Source: Rhodobacteraceae bacterium LNNU 3342
GTDB taxonomy: Bacteria > Pseudomonadota > Alphaproteobacteria > Rhodobacterales > Rhodobacteraceae
DNA: 64,000 nucleotides
Assembly: GCA_008711135.1 (NCBI GenBank)
Contig: VUAW01000005.1
Span: 62,001-126,000, forward strand
Direction: 5' to 3'
Part shown: positions 45,757 through 54,606 of the stretch, one piece after another
Numbering within the stretch: the stretch's first letter is position 1
How the letters are laid out: every line of letters starts with the position of its first letter
Translations under genes and position numbers: made by a program
The notes under the pieces: model-generated
What the model was told of the DNA's origin: nothing
The model's input: only the letters and a program-made list of their open reading frames with translations
The model's database searches: none

Positions 45757-46719
45757 ATGGCACTGCCAAAAAGGATCATTCTGGTGGACCGCCGGCCCAT
45801 CCGCGCGATGCGGCTGGCCGATGCGCTGCGCCGTCAGGAAGATATGGCCGTCCTTGAAACAGTGGTTTCGCTGCCCCTGGCCCTCAAGAGCAGCGCTGCC
45901 GCTGAGGCCGACGCCGTGGTTGTCGTGGGCGCGGCCGATATTGCCGGCCTCGATCGTGCCCGGCCGGAACTGCTGGCGCGGCGCCTGGTGCTGGCTGTCC
46001 TGCCCGAGGAGGAAGTGGACGCTCTGCGCCTTGGGGATGATTACGGGCCAGTGGCCGCACGCGTGGTGGAACAGCTGCGCAACCCGCAGCCCCTGTCGGG
46101 GACGGTTCCCGGCGCAAGGTCGCTGCCGCTGGTCTGCATCGGAGCCTCGACCGGCGGGCTGAGCGTGCTGGAACAGATCCTGTCGGTCTTCCCTGAAGAT
46201 TGCCCGCCTACCCTGATCGTTCAGCACATTCGCGGCAGCTTCAGTGCTGGCTTGGCAGAACGGTTGAACCGGATCGTGCGCCCAGAGGTGGCAGAGGGCT
46301 TCACCGGTGCCCCGATTGAACCTGGACGCGTCTATCTTGCGCCCGGCGATCAGCACCATCTTGAACTGCGGGCCCAGCCCAGCCCGCACTGCCGCCTCAT
46401 CGCCGGGGAAAAAGTGACCAGCCACCGCCCTTCGGTCGATGCGCTGTTTAATTCTGCGGCCCTGCACGCGCCCGCGCCGGGTGTAGGGGTGCTGCTGACC
46501 GGGATGGGCCGCGACGGCGCCGCCGGTCTGCTGAAATTGCGCCAGGCCGGCTGGCACACGATCGCGCAGGACGAGGCGACTTCTACGGTCTATGGCATGC
46601 CTCGGGTGGCGGTCGAACTTGGCGCCGTCGACGAGATCCTGCCCGATCGCGCGATCGGCACAGCAATTCTCCGTGCCTGCGCCCGGATCGCGCAGAAGCA
46701 GGCCGGTATCACCTCGTGA
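45757..46719 (+). CDS. cheB: Chemotaxis protein-glutamate methylesterase CheB with degenerate receiver
   Basis: A 320-residue protein. The C-terminal esterase (about 125-310) has the catalytic triad in CIGASTGGLSV (Ser), IVQHIRGSFSAGLAERL (His) and GMGRDGAAGL (Asp). The N-terminal domain has receiver-like predicted strands but starts RIILVDRRPIRAMRL and lacks an obvious phospho-acceptor Asp, so phosphorylation control may be lost. AGAAGG precedes ATG 45757. Its stop overlaps cheD (GTGA). Confidence 0.9.
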   Translation: MALPKRIILVDRRPIRAMRLADALRRQEDMAVLETVVSLPLALKSSAAAEADAVVVVGAADIAGLDRARPELLARRLVLAVLPEEEVDALRLGDDYGPVAARVVEQLRNPQPLSGTVPGARSLPLVCIGASTGGLSVLEQILSVFPEDCPPTLIVQHIRGSFSAGLAERLNRIVRPEVAEGFTGAPIEPGRVYLAPGDQHHLELRAQPSPHCRLIAGEKVTSHRPSVDALFNSAALHAPAPGVGVLLTGMGRDGAAGLLKLRQAGWHTIAQDEATSTVYGMPRVAVELGAVDEILPDRAIGTAILRACARIAQKQAGITS

Positions 46720-47252
46720 CAAGCCCCACCCAGAACGTGATCCACGTCCTGCAGGGCGAATACCGCCTGTCGAACCGGCCAGAGGACATGTTCACCACCC
46801 TTCTGGGTTCCTGCGTTGCCGCCTGCATCTATGATCCTGTCGCAGGGGTAGGGGCGATGAACCATTTCCTGCTGCCCGGCGGAGCGCTGAACGACCCGGC
46901 GAGCCTGCGCTATGGCGTGAACTCGATGGAGCAGATGATCAACGCCCTGCTGAAGCACCGCGCGGATCGCCGGCGGCTGGAAGCCAAGATCTTTGGCGGC
47001 GGGCGGATGCTGCCCGGCTTGCGCAACATCGGGCAGGAGAATGTGGACTTTGCCCGCTGGTTCCTGCAGGGCGAAAACATCCGCTGCGTTGGCGAAAGCG
47101 TAGGCGGCACCCAAGGGCGCAAGGTTCGGTTCTGGCCGCACACCGGCCAGGCGCAACAGGCACTGATGGCAAGCCACGAGGCGACGGAACTTCTGGCCAA
47201 GGCGCCCCCGCCGCGCGGGGCCGAGGATGCGGGAACGGTCACCCTGTTCTGA
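46716..47252 (+). CDS. cheD: Chemoreceptor glutamine deamidase CheD
   Basis: A 178-residue CheD with GTG start overlapping the cheB stop. The active-site Cys is in TLLGSCVAACIYD and the His in GAMNHFLLPGG; KIFGGGRMLP follows. CheD deamidates receptor Gln residues and binds CheC/CheY. No other che genes are in the window, and the receptor next door is a pseudogene. Confidence 0.93.
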   Translation: MTSPTQNVIHVLQGEYRLSNRPEDMFTTLLGSCVAACIYDPVAGVGAMNHFLLPGGALNDPASLRYGVNSMEQMINALLKHRADRRRLEAKIFGGGRMLPGLRNIGQENVDFARWFLQGENIRCVGESVGGTQGRKVRFWPHTGQAQQALMASHEATELLAKAPPPRGAEDAGTVTLF

Positions 47253-47333
47253 ATGCCGCGCTTTACAGCGCGCCATTGTCTTCCTAGCCTGTTCCCAGAC
47301 CGGCCGTCCCGCTGGCAGTTCAGGAGCTTTGCG

Positions 47334-48164
47334 ATGATCCCCATTGTCCCGTCCCACGGCGCGAACATTCCCGCGCTCGGCTTTGGAACCTACCGGATGA
47401 GCGGCGCCGAAATTCACGAGGTGCTGCCGCAGGCTATCCGCGCAGGCTTTCGCCATATCGACACCGCCCAGATCTATGAAAACGAAGACGCGGTGGGCAG
47501 CGTGATCGCCAGTTCGGGCATTCCGAGGGACCAGTTCTTCCTGACCACCAAGATCTGGGTCACCAACTTTGCCGAAGGGGATTTCGAGCGCTCGCTGGAC
47601 GAAAGCCTTGCGCGGCTGCAGACCGATTACGTGGACCTGCTGCTGCTGCACTGGCCCGGCGGCAGCGAGGTACCGATGGCGGACCGGATCGGTCGGCTGA
47701 ACGAAGTTCACACGGCCGGCAAGACGCGGCACATCGGCGTCAGCAACTACAACGCCGCCCAGATGCGCGAGGCGGTGCAGCACTCCGACGCGCCACTGGT
47801 CACCAACCAGGTGGAATATCATCCCTGGCTTGCGCAGGGTCCGGTGCTTTTGGCGGCGCGCGAATTGGGGCTGTCCATCACGTCCTATTACGCAATGGCC
47901 GATGGCCGTGCCGCCACGGACCCCCTGCTGGCCGAAATCGGCGCGGACCATGGCAAGACGGCCGCGCAGGTTGCGCTTCGCTGGCTTGTGCAGCAGCCAG
48001 GCGTGATCGCCCTGTCAAAGACCGCGCGGGTGGAGCGTCTGGCCGAAAACTTGGCGATCTTTGACTTCACGCTGAACAAGGAAGAGATGGCCGCGATCCA
48101 CGCGCTTGCCCGCCCCGACGGCCGGATCGTGAACCCCGGGCACCTTGCGCCGCATTGGGACTAA
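47334..48164 (+). CDS. Aldo/keto reductase (AKR3/5-type)
   Basis: A 276-residue TIM-barrel oxidoreductase. FRHIDTAQIYENEDAVG carries the catalytic Asp and Tyr, FLTTKIWV the Lys and VDLLLLHWPGG the His; GVSNYNAAQM and VIALSKTARVERLAENL follow the family pattern, the latter at the NADPH site. AGGAG lies 6 bases before ATG 47334. It resembles 2,5-diketo-D-gluconate reductases, but the substrate cannot be fixed. Confidence 0.9.
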   Translation: MIPIVPSHGANIPALGFGTYRMSGAEIHEVLPQAIRAGFRHIDTAQIYENEDAVGSVIASSGIPRDQFFLTTKIWVTNFAEGDFERSLDESLARLQTDYVDLLLLHWPGGSEVPMADRIGRLNEVHTAGKTRHIGVSNYNAAQMREAVQHSDAPLVTNQVEYHPWLAQGPVLLAARELGLSITSYYAMADGRAATDPLLAEIGADHGKTAAQVALRWLVQQPGVIALSKTARVERLAENLAIFDFTLNKEEMAAIHALARPDGRIVNPGHLAPHWD

Positions 48165-48176
48165 ACAGAACCGCGG

Positions 48177-48794
48177 TCACAGGTTTGCCTCAAGCTCCCG
48201 GTGCAGGCGCCGACGCGCGAAGTAGGACCGGATCTGGCGGGTCTTCAACCCCACGGGTCTGACCCGCAGGTTGCCTTCGGTGCCTTCTGCCTCGACGATG
48301 CGGAAGGCGCGCCGCGCCGCGATCAGCGATGCGTTTGACGCTGCCTGCGCAACGACCGTCACCTCCATCTCCTGGTAATTCGCCAGCGCCACATCCCGGT
48401 TGATGGCCTGTGCGCGGGCCACGAGGTTGTCGAAGCTGCCGATGTCAGCGGACTCGCCCGACTTCAGCGGCCCCTGGTTCGTGCCCTCTGCGGGGCGTGA
48501 CAGGTCTTCGGGCCGCAGTTCCTCGCGTTCGGTGACGAAGGCGCGGGTCTCTCCGTCGGCACCGCGCAGGCAGAGCACGATGTCCGACAGGTAGATCGGC
48601 TCCATCCCCAGATTACTGACGAAGCAGCGGGCGCGGGTTCCGTGTCCTGCCCCGATGCTGATCAGGATTTCCGACCGGGTCTGGCGCAGGAAGGTGATCA
48701 GGAAAAGCTGCAGGTAGACGATCCAGACCACCGCGGTCGCGGCGCTCAGGAACAGGTCGATCTGTGTGCTGTAGGTGTTTATCCACTCAAGCAT
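48177..48794 (-). CDS. Hypothetical inner-membrane protein
   Basis: A 205-residue protein. One clear membrane helix lies near residues 12-34 (FLSAATAVVWIVYLQLFLITFL), followed by a soluble, mostly beta region with GTRARCFVSNLGMEPIYLSDIVLCL, and a basic C-terminus (RSYFARRRLHREL). I do not recognise a family with certainty. It converges with the reductase gene and precedes no obvious partner; the start at 48794 places the helix at the N-terminus. Confidence 0.65.
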   Translation of the reverse strand: MLEWINTYSTQIDLFLSAATAVVWIVYLQLFLITFLRQTRSEILISIGAGHGTRARCFVSNLGMEPIYLSDIVLCLRGADGETRAFVTEREELRPEDLSRPAEGTNQGPLKSGESADIGSFDNLVARAQAINRDVALANYQEMEVTVVAQAASNASLIAARRAFRIVEAEGTEGNLRVRPVGLKTRQIRSYFARRRLHRELEANL

Positions 48795-48845
48795 GGCCCG
48801 TCCCGCAGTTGCCTGTCTCAACCCGCGTGAAAGGGGCAAGTTCCG

Positions 48846-49637
48846 TCAGTGGTGCCAGCCGGCGTCGGTCCGGTGGATCTGCACGACCGGAAGCGAGGCG
48901 AAACCATCCGGACCCGCGATGTAGCGCGTCACGCACAGGGCATGGCCATCGTGGGTGATCAGGTTGAAGTCGTTCTCTTCGCCGCGCAGCCGGTTCGACA
49001 GGCTGGTGCCGGCTTGGATCTGCAAGGCGCCGGCCCCCCCACGCAGGCGGCGGTAGGGGATGACGGACCATTGGTGCAGATGCCCGGTCAGCACGATGTC
49101 CAGCCCGCAGCCGCGCAGGACGCGCAGCGCCGCCTCTGCCCCCACGGTGGCGGTCTTGGCCGCGTCCTCAGGCTGCTCGAACGGGTGATGTGCCACCAGA
49201 ACCCGCAGCGCCTCGGGCGGTGCGGCCCGGAAGCGGGCGCAAACCCGTTCAAGCGCCGCCTGCCGCACCCGTCCGCGTTGCCAGCTGAACGGGTCCACCG
49301 TGTTCAGCCCGACCACCACCATATTTGGCCGTTCGAACGCCGGCTCCAGTTCTGTTCCGATGGCGCGGCGCCAAGAGGCAAAGGGCCGCACGAAGCGCTG
49401 CGGGAAATTATAAAGCGGCACGTCATGGTTGCCCGGCACACAGAGTACAGGCGCCTTGATGCGGTCGATGAAGCGCCGCGCCGCCGCAAATTCCGGTGCC
49501 AGCGCGCGCTGGGTCAGGTCCCCCGAAATCGCAACCAGATCCGGCTTGATCCGGTTCACCGCCTCGATCAGCGGGTCGTGCAGTTCCGGCAGGTCGCGGC
49601 CGAAATGCAGGTCGGACATATGGACAAGCCGTGCCAT
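48846..49637 (-). CDS. Calcineurin-like metallophosphoesterase (CpdA/Icc type)
   Basis: A 263-residue protein with the full metal site: HMSDLHFGR, VAISGDLTQRA, VPGNHDVPLY, LVAHHPF and VLTGHLHQW. Proteins of this subgroup include cyclic AMP phosphodiesterases; this one could act on cAMP or another phosphodiester. It ends 9 bases before the diacylglycerol-kinase-like gene begins on the same strand, so the two are probably co-transcribed. Confidence 0.88.
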   Translation of the reverse strand: MARLVHMSDLHFGRDLPELHDPLIEAVNRIKPDLVAISGDLTQRALAPEFAAARRFIDRIKAPVLCVPGNHDVPLYNFPQRFVRPFASWRRAIGTELEPAFERPNMVVVGLNTVDPFSWQRGRVRQAALERVCARFRAAPPEALRVLVAHHPFEQPEDAAKTATVGAEAALRVLRGCGLDIVLTGHLHQWSVIPYRRLRGGAGALQIQAGTSLSNRLRGEENDFNLITHDGHALCVTRYIAGPDGFASLPVVQIHRTDAGWHH

Positions 49638-49646
49638 GCCCGGAAG

Positions 49647-50576
49647 CTAGGCCCGCTCGGCGGGCAGGACAAGGCGAAGCGCGCCCCGTTCCACCGCAAA
49701 ATGAAACGGCCCCGGCACGTGCGCACGTTCCCCATCGCGGGCGAGCCAGTCGCGGGGACGGCCCGTATCGATGATCAGGGAGCGTGCAGAGATCAGCTCG
49801 AAATCCCGCACCGGCTCCAGCCGCCGGCGGGCAAGGGCGATGGCTGTGGTGATCATCCCCCAGCGGCTGCGGGCGGGGGCCACGAAAACGGCAAAGCGCC
49901 CGGACCGGATGATCTCGCCGCCCTCCAGCCCCAGTTCGTCAAGCTGGTACGCGTTCAGCATCACGAAGATGAGCGGCGAGCGGATCTGCCGCCGGCGGCC
50001 TTCGACCTCCACATCGATCGCCAGGTCGCGGTGCCCCTGCAGAAGCGCCACAAGTACGGACCAATAGGCAGCCACCCTGCTGCGGCCCCAGCGGCCATAG
50101 ATCCGCTCCCGCGTTCTGAGGATTGCGGGATAGACCCCGAGGCTTGCATTGTTCAGGAAGGTCAGGTCATTGACGCGACCGACGTTCACCGGACGCGGCT
50201 GCCCTTGCGCCAACAGGTCAAGCGCCGGTCCCACGTCTTCGGGAATGCCGAGCGAGCGGGCAAAGTAGTTGAAGGTGCCTAAGGGAAGAACCCCCATCGC
50301 CTGACCGGTGCCTGCAAGTGCTCCGGCAACGCCGCCAATGGTGCCGTCCCCCCCCGCGGCCGCGACAATGTCATATCCATCCGCCGCAGCCGCAAGCGCC
50401 TGTTCACTGACGGGCCGCCGACGATCCAGCACCCGCACATCGACCTCAAGCGGCAGCCGCGCACAGGCTGCGGCGATTTCTCCCCGCAGGTCCGGGCGCT
50501 TGCGGCCCGAACGCGGGTTCAGCAGGACGCATACCGAACGGGCGCCATCCTGCCGGGGGGGTTCATCCTTCACCAT
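49647..50576 (-). CDS. Diacylglycerol kinase-like lipid kinase
   Basis: A 309-residue YegS/DagK-type protein. The nucleotide loop is AAGGDGTIGGVAGAL, followed by GVLPLGTFNYFARSLGIPED (normally GTANDFAR) and FLNNASLGVYP. These enzymes phosphorylate diacylglycerol or related lipids. AGGAG lies 9 bases before ATG 50576; the open frame continues another 100 codons upstream but into non-coding-looking residues. Confidence 0.85.
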   Translation of the reverse strand: MVKDEPPRQDGARSVCVLLNPRSGRKRPDLRGEIAAACARLPLEVDVRVLDRRRPVSEQALAAAADGYDIVAAAGGDGTIGGVAGALAGTGQAMGVLPLGTFNYFARSLGIPEDVGPALDLLAQGQPRPVNVGRVNDLTFLNNASLGVYPAILRTRERIYGRWGRSRVAAYWSVLVALLQGHRDLAIDVEVEGRRRQIRSPLIFVMLNAYQLDELGLEGGEIIRSGRFAVFVAPARSRWGMITTAIALARRRLEPVRDFELISARSLIIDTGRPRDWLARDGERAHVPGPFHFAVERGALRLVLPAERA

Positions 50577-50802
50577 CGACACGTGCTCCTGCTGGCGGGA
50601 CCTGGACGCGTCCGGCGTCAGCCAATGCAGCAGCCGGTTGTTGGTTCCCAGCCAGCTGCTGACATGGACGGCCATGACGGCCAACCCTGCGTCATTTCTA
50701 GAAAAAACGATTGCAGTGACAGGAAGAAGCGGTAGAAATGGAACGCCCGGTCGTATTTCCGAGGCCTGTTCAGATATTAGTTCCAAAGGTTGCCGCGTAC
50801 AA

Positions 50803-52293
50803 ATGACCAGCACTGCCTTCGTACGCACGACGCTTGCAATGCTGTTGATCGGTGCCAGCATCCTGATGGGGGTCGTGGGGTCCACGATCTGGCTAGCCGA
50901 CCGGTCGAACCAGCTTTTCCTTAATATCGTCGAGGAACGGAATGTCCGGCGGGTGGCGGCCGATCTGATGTCGGCGGTGCAGGATGCCGAAACCGGCCAG
51001 CGCGGATATCTTCTGACGCTCGATGAAAGCTTCCTGCGCCCCTATCAGGACGCCATTGGCCGGATCGCGGTGCTTCAGTCCGCGCTTGAGGATGCGGCAC
51101 AACCGCTGCCCGAACGCGGCAGGAACCTGCCCGAGCTTCGCCAGCACATCGCGGTGAAGCTTGATGAACTTGCCGAAACGGTTGCCCTTGCCGACGCACA
51201 GGAACAGCAGGCCGCGGTGGCGATCGTGCTGGCGGAACGGGGCAAGCAGGCGATGGATGCGATACGCCGCATCCTTGGCAGCATCATCAGTGAATCTGAC
51301 ATCGCCGTGCGGGCGGAGATCGACCGTCAGATTGCCACCAGCGCGCGGCTGCGGCTTTTCGCGGCGCTGAGCGCGGTGTTCATGATTCCGGTGGTCGGCG
51401 GGGCGATCTACCTTGTCGGGCGCCACATCCGCGACCTGCAGGCGGCACAGCAGGAGACGGCAAGCCTCAACGCCAGCCTTGAGCAGAAGGTGACCGAGCG
51501 GACCGAGGACGTGATGCGCGCCAACCAGGAGATCCAGCGTTTCGCTTATATCGTGACGCATGATCTTCGCGCCCCGCTCGTCAACGTCATGGGCTTCACC
51601 AGCGAGCTTGAAGCTTCGCTCCGGGCGCTTCAGAACTATGTGCTGGCCGACGACAAGCCGGTTTCGGAACAGGATATCATCGATGCCCGCGCCGCCGCGT
51701 CCGAGGACCTGCCCGAGGCGATCGAGTTCATCCGTTCCTCGACGCGAAAAATGGACGCGCTGATCAACGCGATTCTCAAGATTTCCCGCGACGGGCGGCG
51801 CCAGCTTCGCCCCGAACGGATAGACCTGCGCGAGCTTGTCGAACAGACTGCCGATACCGTGCAGCACCAGATCGCGGAAACAGGCGGCAGCGTGGAGGTG
51901 GCGATGGACGTGCCCCCCGTGGTCAGCGACCGTTTGTCGCTTGAACAAATCCTTGGCAATTTGCTTGACAATGCGGTCAAATACGGCCACCCGGACCGGC
52001 CGATCAGCATCAAGATCCGCGCCCGCACCGAGGGTCCGCGCCTGGTCCGGATCGAGATAGAGGACAACGGCCGGGGGATCGCGCCGGAGGATCACGAGCG
52101 TATATTCGAGCTGTTCCGCAGGTCCGGCCAGCAGGACCGTGCAGGCGAAGGGATCGGGTTGGCGCATGTGCGGTCGCTGGCCCGCAACCTGGGTGGGGAA
52201 ATCACCGTCTCTTCGAAGCTGGGCGCAGGGGCCACTTTCATTCTGCGGCTTCCGGTGGATCTGTCGCATATCATGAGGACAATGCAACGATGA
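50803..52293 (+). CDS. CHASE3-domain sensor histidine kinase
   Basis: About 496 residues. Two membrane helices (12-33 and 187-206) flank a periplasmic CHASE3 domain with QDAETGQRGYLLT; then a coiled coil, HisKA with FAYIVTHDLRAPL (His253), and HATPase motifs GNLLDNAVKYG, EDNGRGIAPED and GEGIGLAHVRSLARNLGG. It overlaps the next receiver gene by 4 bases. The start is set where codon use and membrane topology begin; upstream in-frame sequence overlaps the divergent kinase gene. Confidence 0.9.
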   Translation: MTSTAFVRTTLAMLLIGASILMGVVGSTIWLADRSNQLFLNIVEERNVRRVAADLMSAVQDAETGQRGYLLTLDESFLRPYQDAIGRIAVLQSALEDAAQPLPERGRNLPELRQHIAVKLDELAETVALADAQEQQAAVAIVLAERGKQAMDAIRRILGSIISESDIAVRAEIDRQIATSARLRLFAALSAVFMIPVVGGAIYLVGRHIRDLQAAQQETASLNASLEQKVTERTEDVMRANQEIQRFAYIVTHDLRAPLVNVMGFTSELEASLRALQNYVLADDKPVSEQDIIDARAAASEDLPEAIEFIRSSTRKMDALINAILKISRDGRRQLRPERIDLRELVEQTADTVQHQIAETGGSVEVAMDVPPVVSDRLSLEQILGNLLDNAVKYGHPDRPISIKIRARTEGPRLVRIEIEDNGRGIAPEDHERIFELFRRSGQQDRAGEGIGLAHVRSLARNLGGEITVSSKLGAGATFILRLPVDLSHIMRTMQR

Positions 52294-52727
52294 AAGCCCT
52301 GGGCAAGGAAGTCACGATCGTCATGATCGAGGATGATGAGGGCCACGCGCGCCTCATCGAAAAGAACGTCCGCCGCGCCGGCGTCAACAACGAGATCATC
52401 CCCTTCACCAGCGGCGGTGCGGCACTGGATTTCGTCCTTGGCCCGGACCGCAGCGGCGTCGTGTCTGCCGACCGCTATCTTCTCATCCTGCTGGACCTCA
52501 ACCTGCCCGACATGTCGGGGATCGACATCCTGGAAAAGGTCAAGACCAACCCAAACACCCGCCGCCTTCCCGTGGTGATCCTGACCACCACGGACGATGA
52601 GGGAGAGATCCAGCGCTGCTATGACCTGGGCGCCAACGTCTACATCACCAAGCCCGTGGACTACGACAGCTTTGCCAACGCCATACGGCAACTGGGGCTG
52701 TTCTTTTCGGTGATGCAGGTCCCGTGA
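52290..52727 (+). CDS. Rcp1-like single-domain response regulator
   Basis: A 145-residue receiver with acidic pocket MIEDDEGHA, phospho-acceptor Asp69 in LLDLNLPDMSG, conserved Thr in ILTTTDD and Lys in YITKPVD. There is no output domain, so it acts by protein contact or as a phosphorelay carrier. It overlaps both neighbours by 4 bases (ATGA and GTGA). Confidence 0.93.
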   Translation: MKALGKEVTIVMIEDDEGHARLIEKNVRRAGVNNEIIPFTSGGAALDFVLGPDRSGVVSADRYLLILLDLNLPDMSGIDILEKVKTNPNTRRLPVVILTTTDDEGEIQRCYDLGANVYITKPVDYDSFANAIRQLGLFFSVMQVP

Positions 52728-53773
52728 ACGGTCCGGTCAAGGTGGCCTCCACCCGCATCCTCTACATCGACGATGACCGGACGCTGGTGCGGCTGGTACA
52801 GAAGGTGCTTGGCCGCCGCGGATTTGAGGTCATCCATGCAGAGGAGCCTGATCAGGTTCTCTCGCTGCTGGCGACCGAACGGGTCGAGCTTATCGTCCTG
52901 GATCATTACCTGCGCAACGGCACCGGGCAGGATATCCTGCGCCGCCTGCGCGAGGCTAATCACCACCACCCCGTCATCTATGTCACCGGGTCGAGCGAGG
53001 CTCAGGTCGCTATCGACGCCATGAAGGCGGGGGCGGCTGATTACGTTACCAAAACGGCTGGCGAGGACTTCCTGACGCTTCTTGCCAACGCCATCGAGCA
53101 GGCCATCGCGAACGAACAGTTGCGCGCCGCCAAGGAACTGGCCGATGCGGAAATCCTGCGCGGTAAGGAACGGGCCGAGGCGCTTCTGGCAGAGGTCAAC
53201 CATCGCGTCGCCAACAGCCTGGCGATGGTGTCCAGCCTGCTGCGGCTGCAGGCCGCACGCAGCAAAAGCGAGGAGGCCAAGGCCGAGCTGACCGAAACTC
53301 ACGCCCGCATTACGGCGATCGCACGGATGCACCGGGCGCTCTATACCTCTGAGGACGTGCGGCGGGTCGAGATGGAGAAGTACCTCGGCACGCTTGTCCA
53401 GGATCTGGACGCGACAATGCAGGACGAAGGGCGCGACATCCGCCTCACCCTGAAGTCCGAGCCGATCGAGATGAGCGCGGACCGAGCAGTCTGCGTCGGC
53501 ATGATCGTGGCCGAGCTGGTGACGAACGCGATGAAATATGCTTATCCGTCTGGCAGCGGCGAGATCCGGATCAGCTTTGTCCGCGACACCCCCAGCTCTG
53601 CCTGCCTGCGGGTCGAGGATGACGGCACCGGCTTTGACCCGGAGGCCGCGCCAAAGGGAACGGGGCTGGGGACCGGCATCATCAACTCGATGGCGTCAAG
53701 CCTTGAAACTGAACTCGTCTATCCCCCGCAGCCCCGCGGCACCCGGGCCGAAGCGGTGATCCCGCTGCGCTAG
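52724..53773 (+). CDS. Receiver-HisKA_2 histidine kinase fusion
   Basis: A 349-residue protein with GTG start. The receiver (about 10-125) has YIDDDRTL and Asp60 in IVLDHYLRNGTG; the kinase part has the H-box LLAEVNHRVANSLAMVSSLL (His160) and AELVTNAMKYAYP, which marks the HisKA_2 rather than HWE subgroup. HisKA_2 kinases often feed the PhyR/EcfG stress cascade. With the two preceding genes it makes a compact phosphorelay unit. Confidence 0.9.
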   Translation: MNGPVKVASTRILYIDDDRTLVRLVQKVLGRRGFEVIHAEEPDQVLSLLATERVELIVLDHYLRNGTGQDILRRLREANHHHPVIYVTGSSEAQVAIDAMKAGAADYVTKTAGEDFLTLLANAIEQAIANEQLRAAKELADAEILRGKERAEALLAEVNHRVANSLAMVSSLLRLQAARSKSEEAKAELTETHARITAIARMHRALYTSEDVRRVEMEKYLGTLVQDLDATMQDEGRDIRLTLKSEPIEMSADRAVCVGMIVAELVTNAMKYAYPSGSGEIRISFVRDTPSSACLRVEDDGTGFDPEAAPKGTGLGTGIINSMASSLETELVYPPQPRGTRAEAVIPLR

Positions 53774-53968
53774 AATCTGGCGGATCGGCCGACGCTGGCG
53801 CGTCTGTCCTGCGGAAACCATGCCCACTGCGGCCGTTGCGCGGACCGGGTGAGGCGCCAGTTCAGCCCTCACATGCCCGAGGGCCCGCCTGCTTGCTCTG
53901 AGAAAATGTCCCCGGCCAGCTTGGGGCCGCCCCACCCTTACAGCCAGCAGCCGACGCCACCTGGCGGA

Positions 53969-54496
53969 TCAGCGAGAGCGGACCCAAGTCCGTACCAGCG
54001 CCGCCGCCGTGTTCGCCAGATGACGGCGGCGTTCGGCATGAAGCTGCGCGGTGATCGCCTCCAGCCGCTGGAGATCAGAGCTCAGCCCGTCCACGTGCCG
54101 GCCACTTGCGTCCAGTATATCCGGCGCCTCGCCCACAAGCTCGAACTGCGAACCAAGATAGTATTCCGGCCGCCCGTCCACCTTTCCGATCGGGTGAAGG
54201 AACAGCAGGTTGTCAAAGGGCTCGCCCCCCTTGCGGTAGTTGCGGAAGATCACCTGCACCTCTTGGCCGGCTGCCATGGCCTCCTTGACCTCGGCCCGGG
54301 CCTGAGGATTCTCGCCCTCTTTCTGCAGAAAGCGGCAGTTGACGCCCAGCATCTCAGTCTCGCCATAGTGGGTCAGGTTGGAAAACCGCGCGTTCGTCAG
54401 GATCAGCGGCTGGTCGGGCTGCGACATGTCGGCAAGCGTCAGCGCCACGGGCGACCGCTCGAACACGCCCCTGATCTTTTCGAACTCCAGCGGCAT
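53969..54496 (-). CDS. Short LOV blue-light photoreceptor (RsLOV-like)
   Basis: A 175-residue protein. The LOV core has the flavin motif GVNCRFLQ with the adduct-forming Cys54, RNYRKGGEPFDNLLFLHPI and a Gln in YYLGSQFE. Flanking helices are an N-terminal FEKIRGVFERS segment and a C-terminal RRRHLANTAAALVRTW segment, a layout and sequence close to RsLOV of Rhodobacter sphaeroides as I recall it. No output domain is attached, so it should act by light-dependent dimer change. The start is 54496; a longer form from 54595 overlaps the divergent promoter region. Confidence 0.9.
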   Translation of the reverse strand: MPLEFEKIRGVFERSPVALTLADMSQPDQPLILTNARFSNLTHYGETEMLGVNCRFLQKEGENPQARAEVKEAMAAGQEVQVIFRNYRKGGEPFDNLLFLHPIGKVDGRPEYYLGSQFELVGEAPDILDASGRHVDGLSSDLQRLEAITAQLHAERRRHLANTAAALVRTWVRSR

Positions 54497-54606
54497 GGTA
54501 CTTTTCCCCCTGTCACTTGCGCCTAACTGATGGGCATTGACCTTGCGCCCCGATCCTGTAGCTGTAACGCGATGCGACGCGAACGGCCAGCCCACCGGTG
54601 TTCCGA

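Noticed and set aside
54497-54606. Possible EcfG promoter for the LOV gene (GGAAC then CGTT)
   Set aside because: Spacing is 14 bases to CGTT, two to three short of the permitted 16 or 17, so I do not count it.
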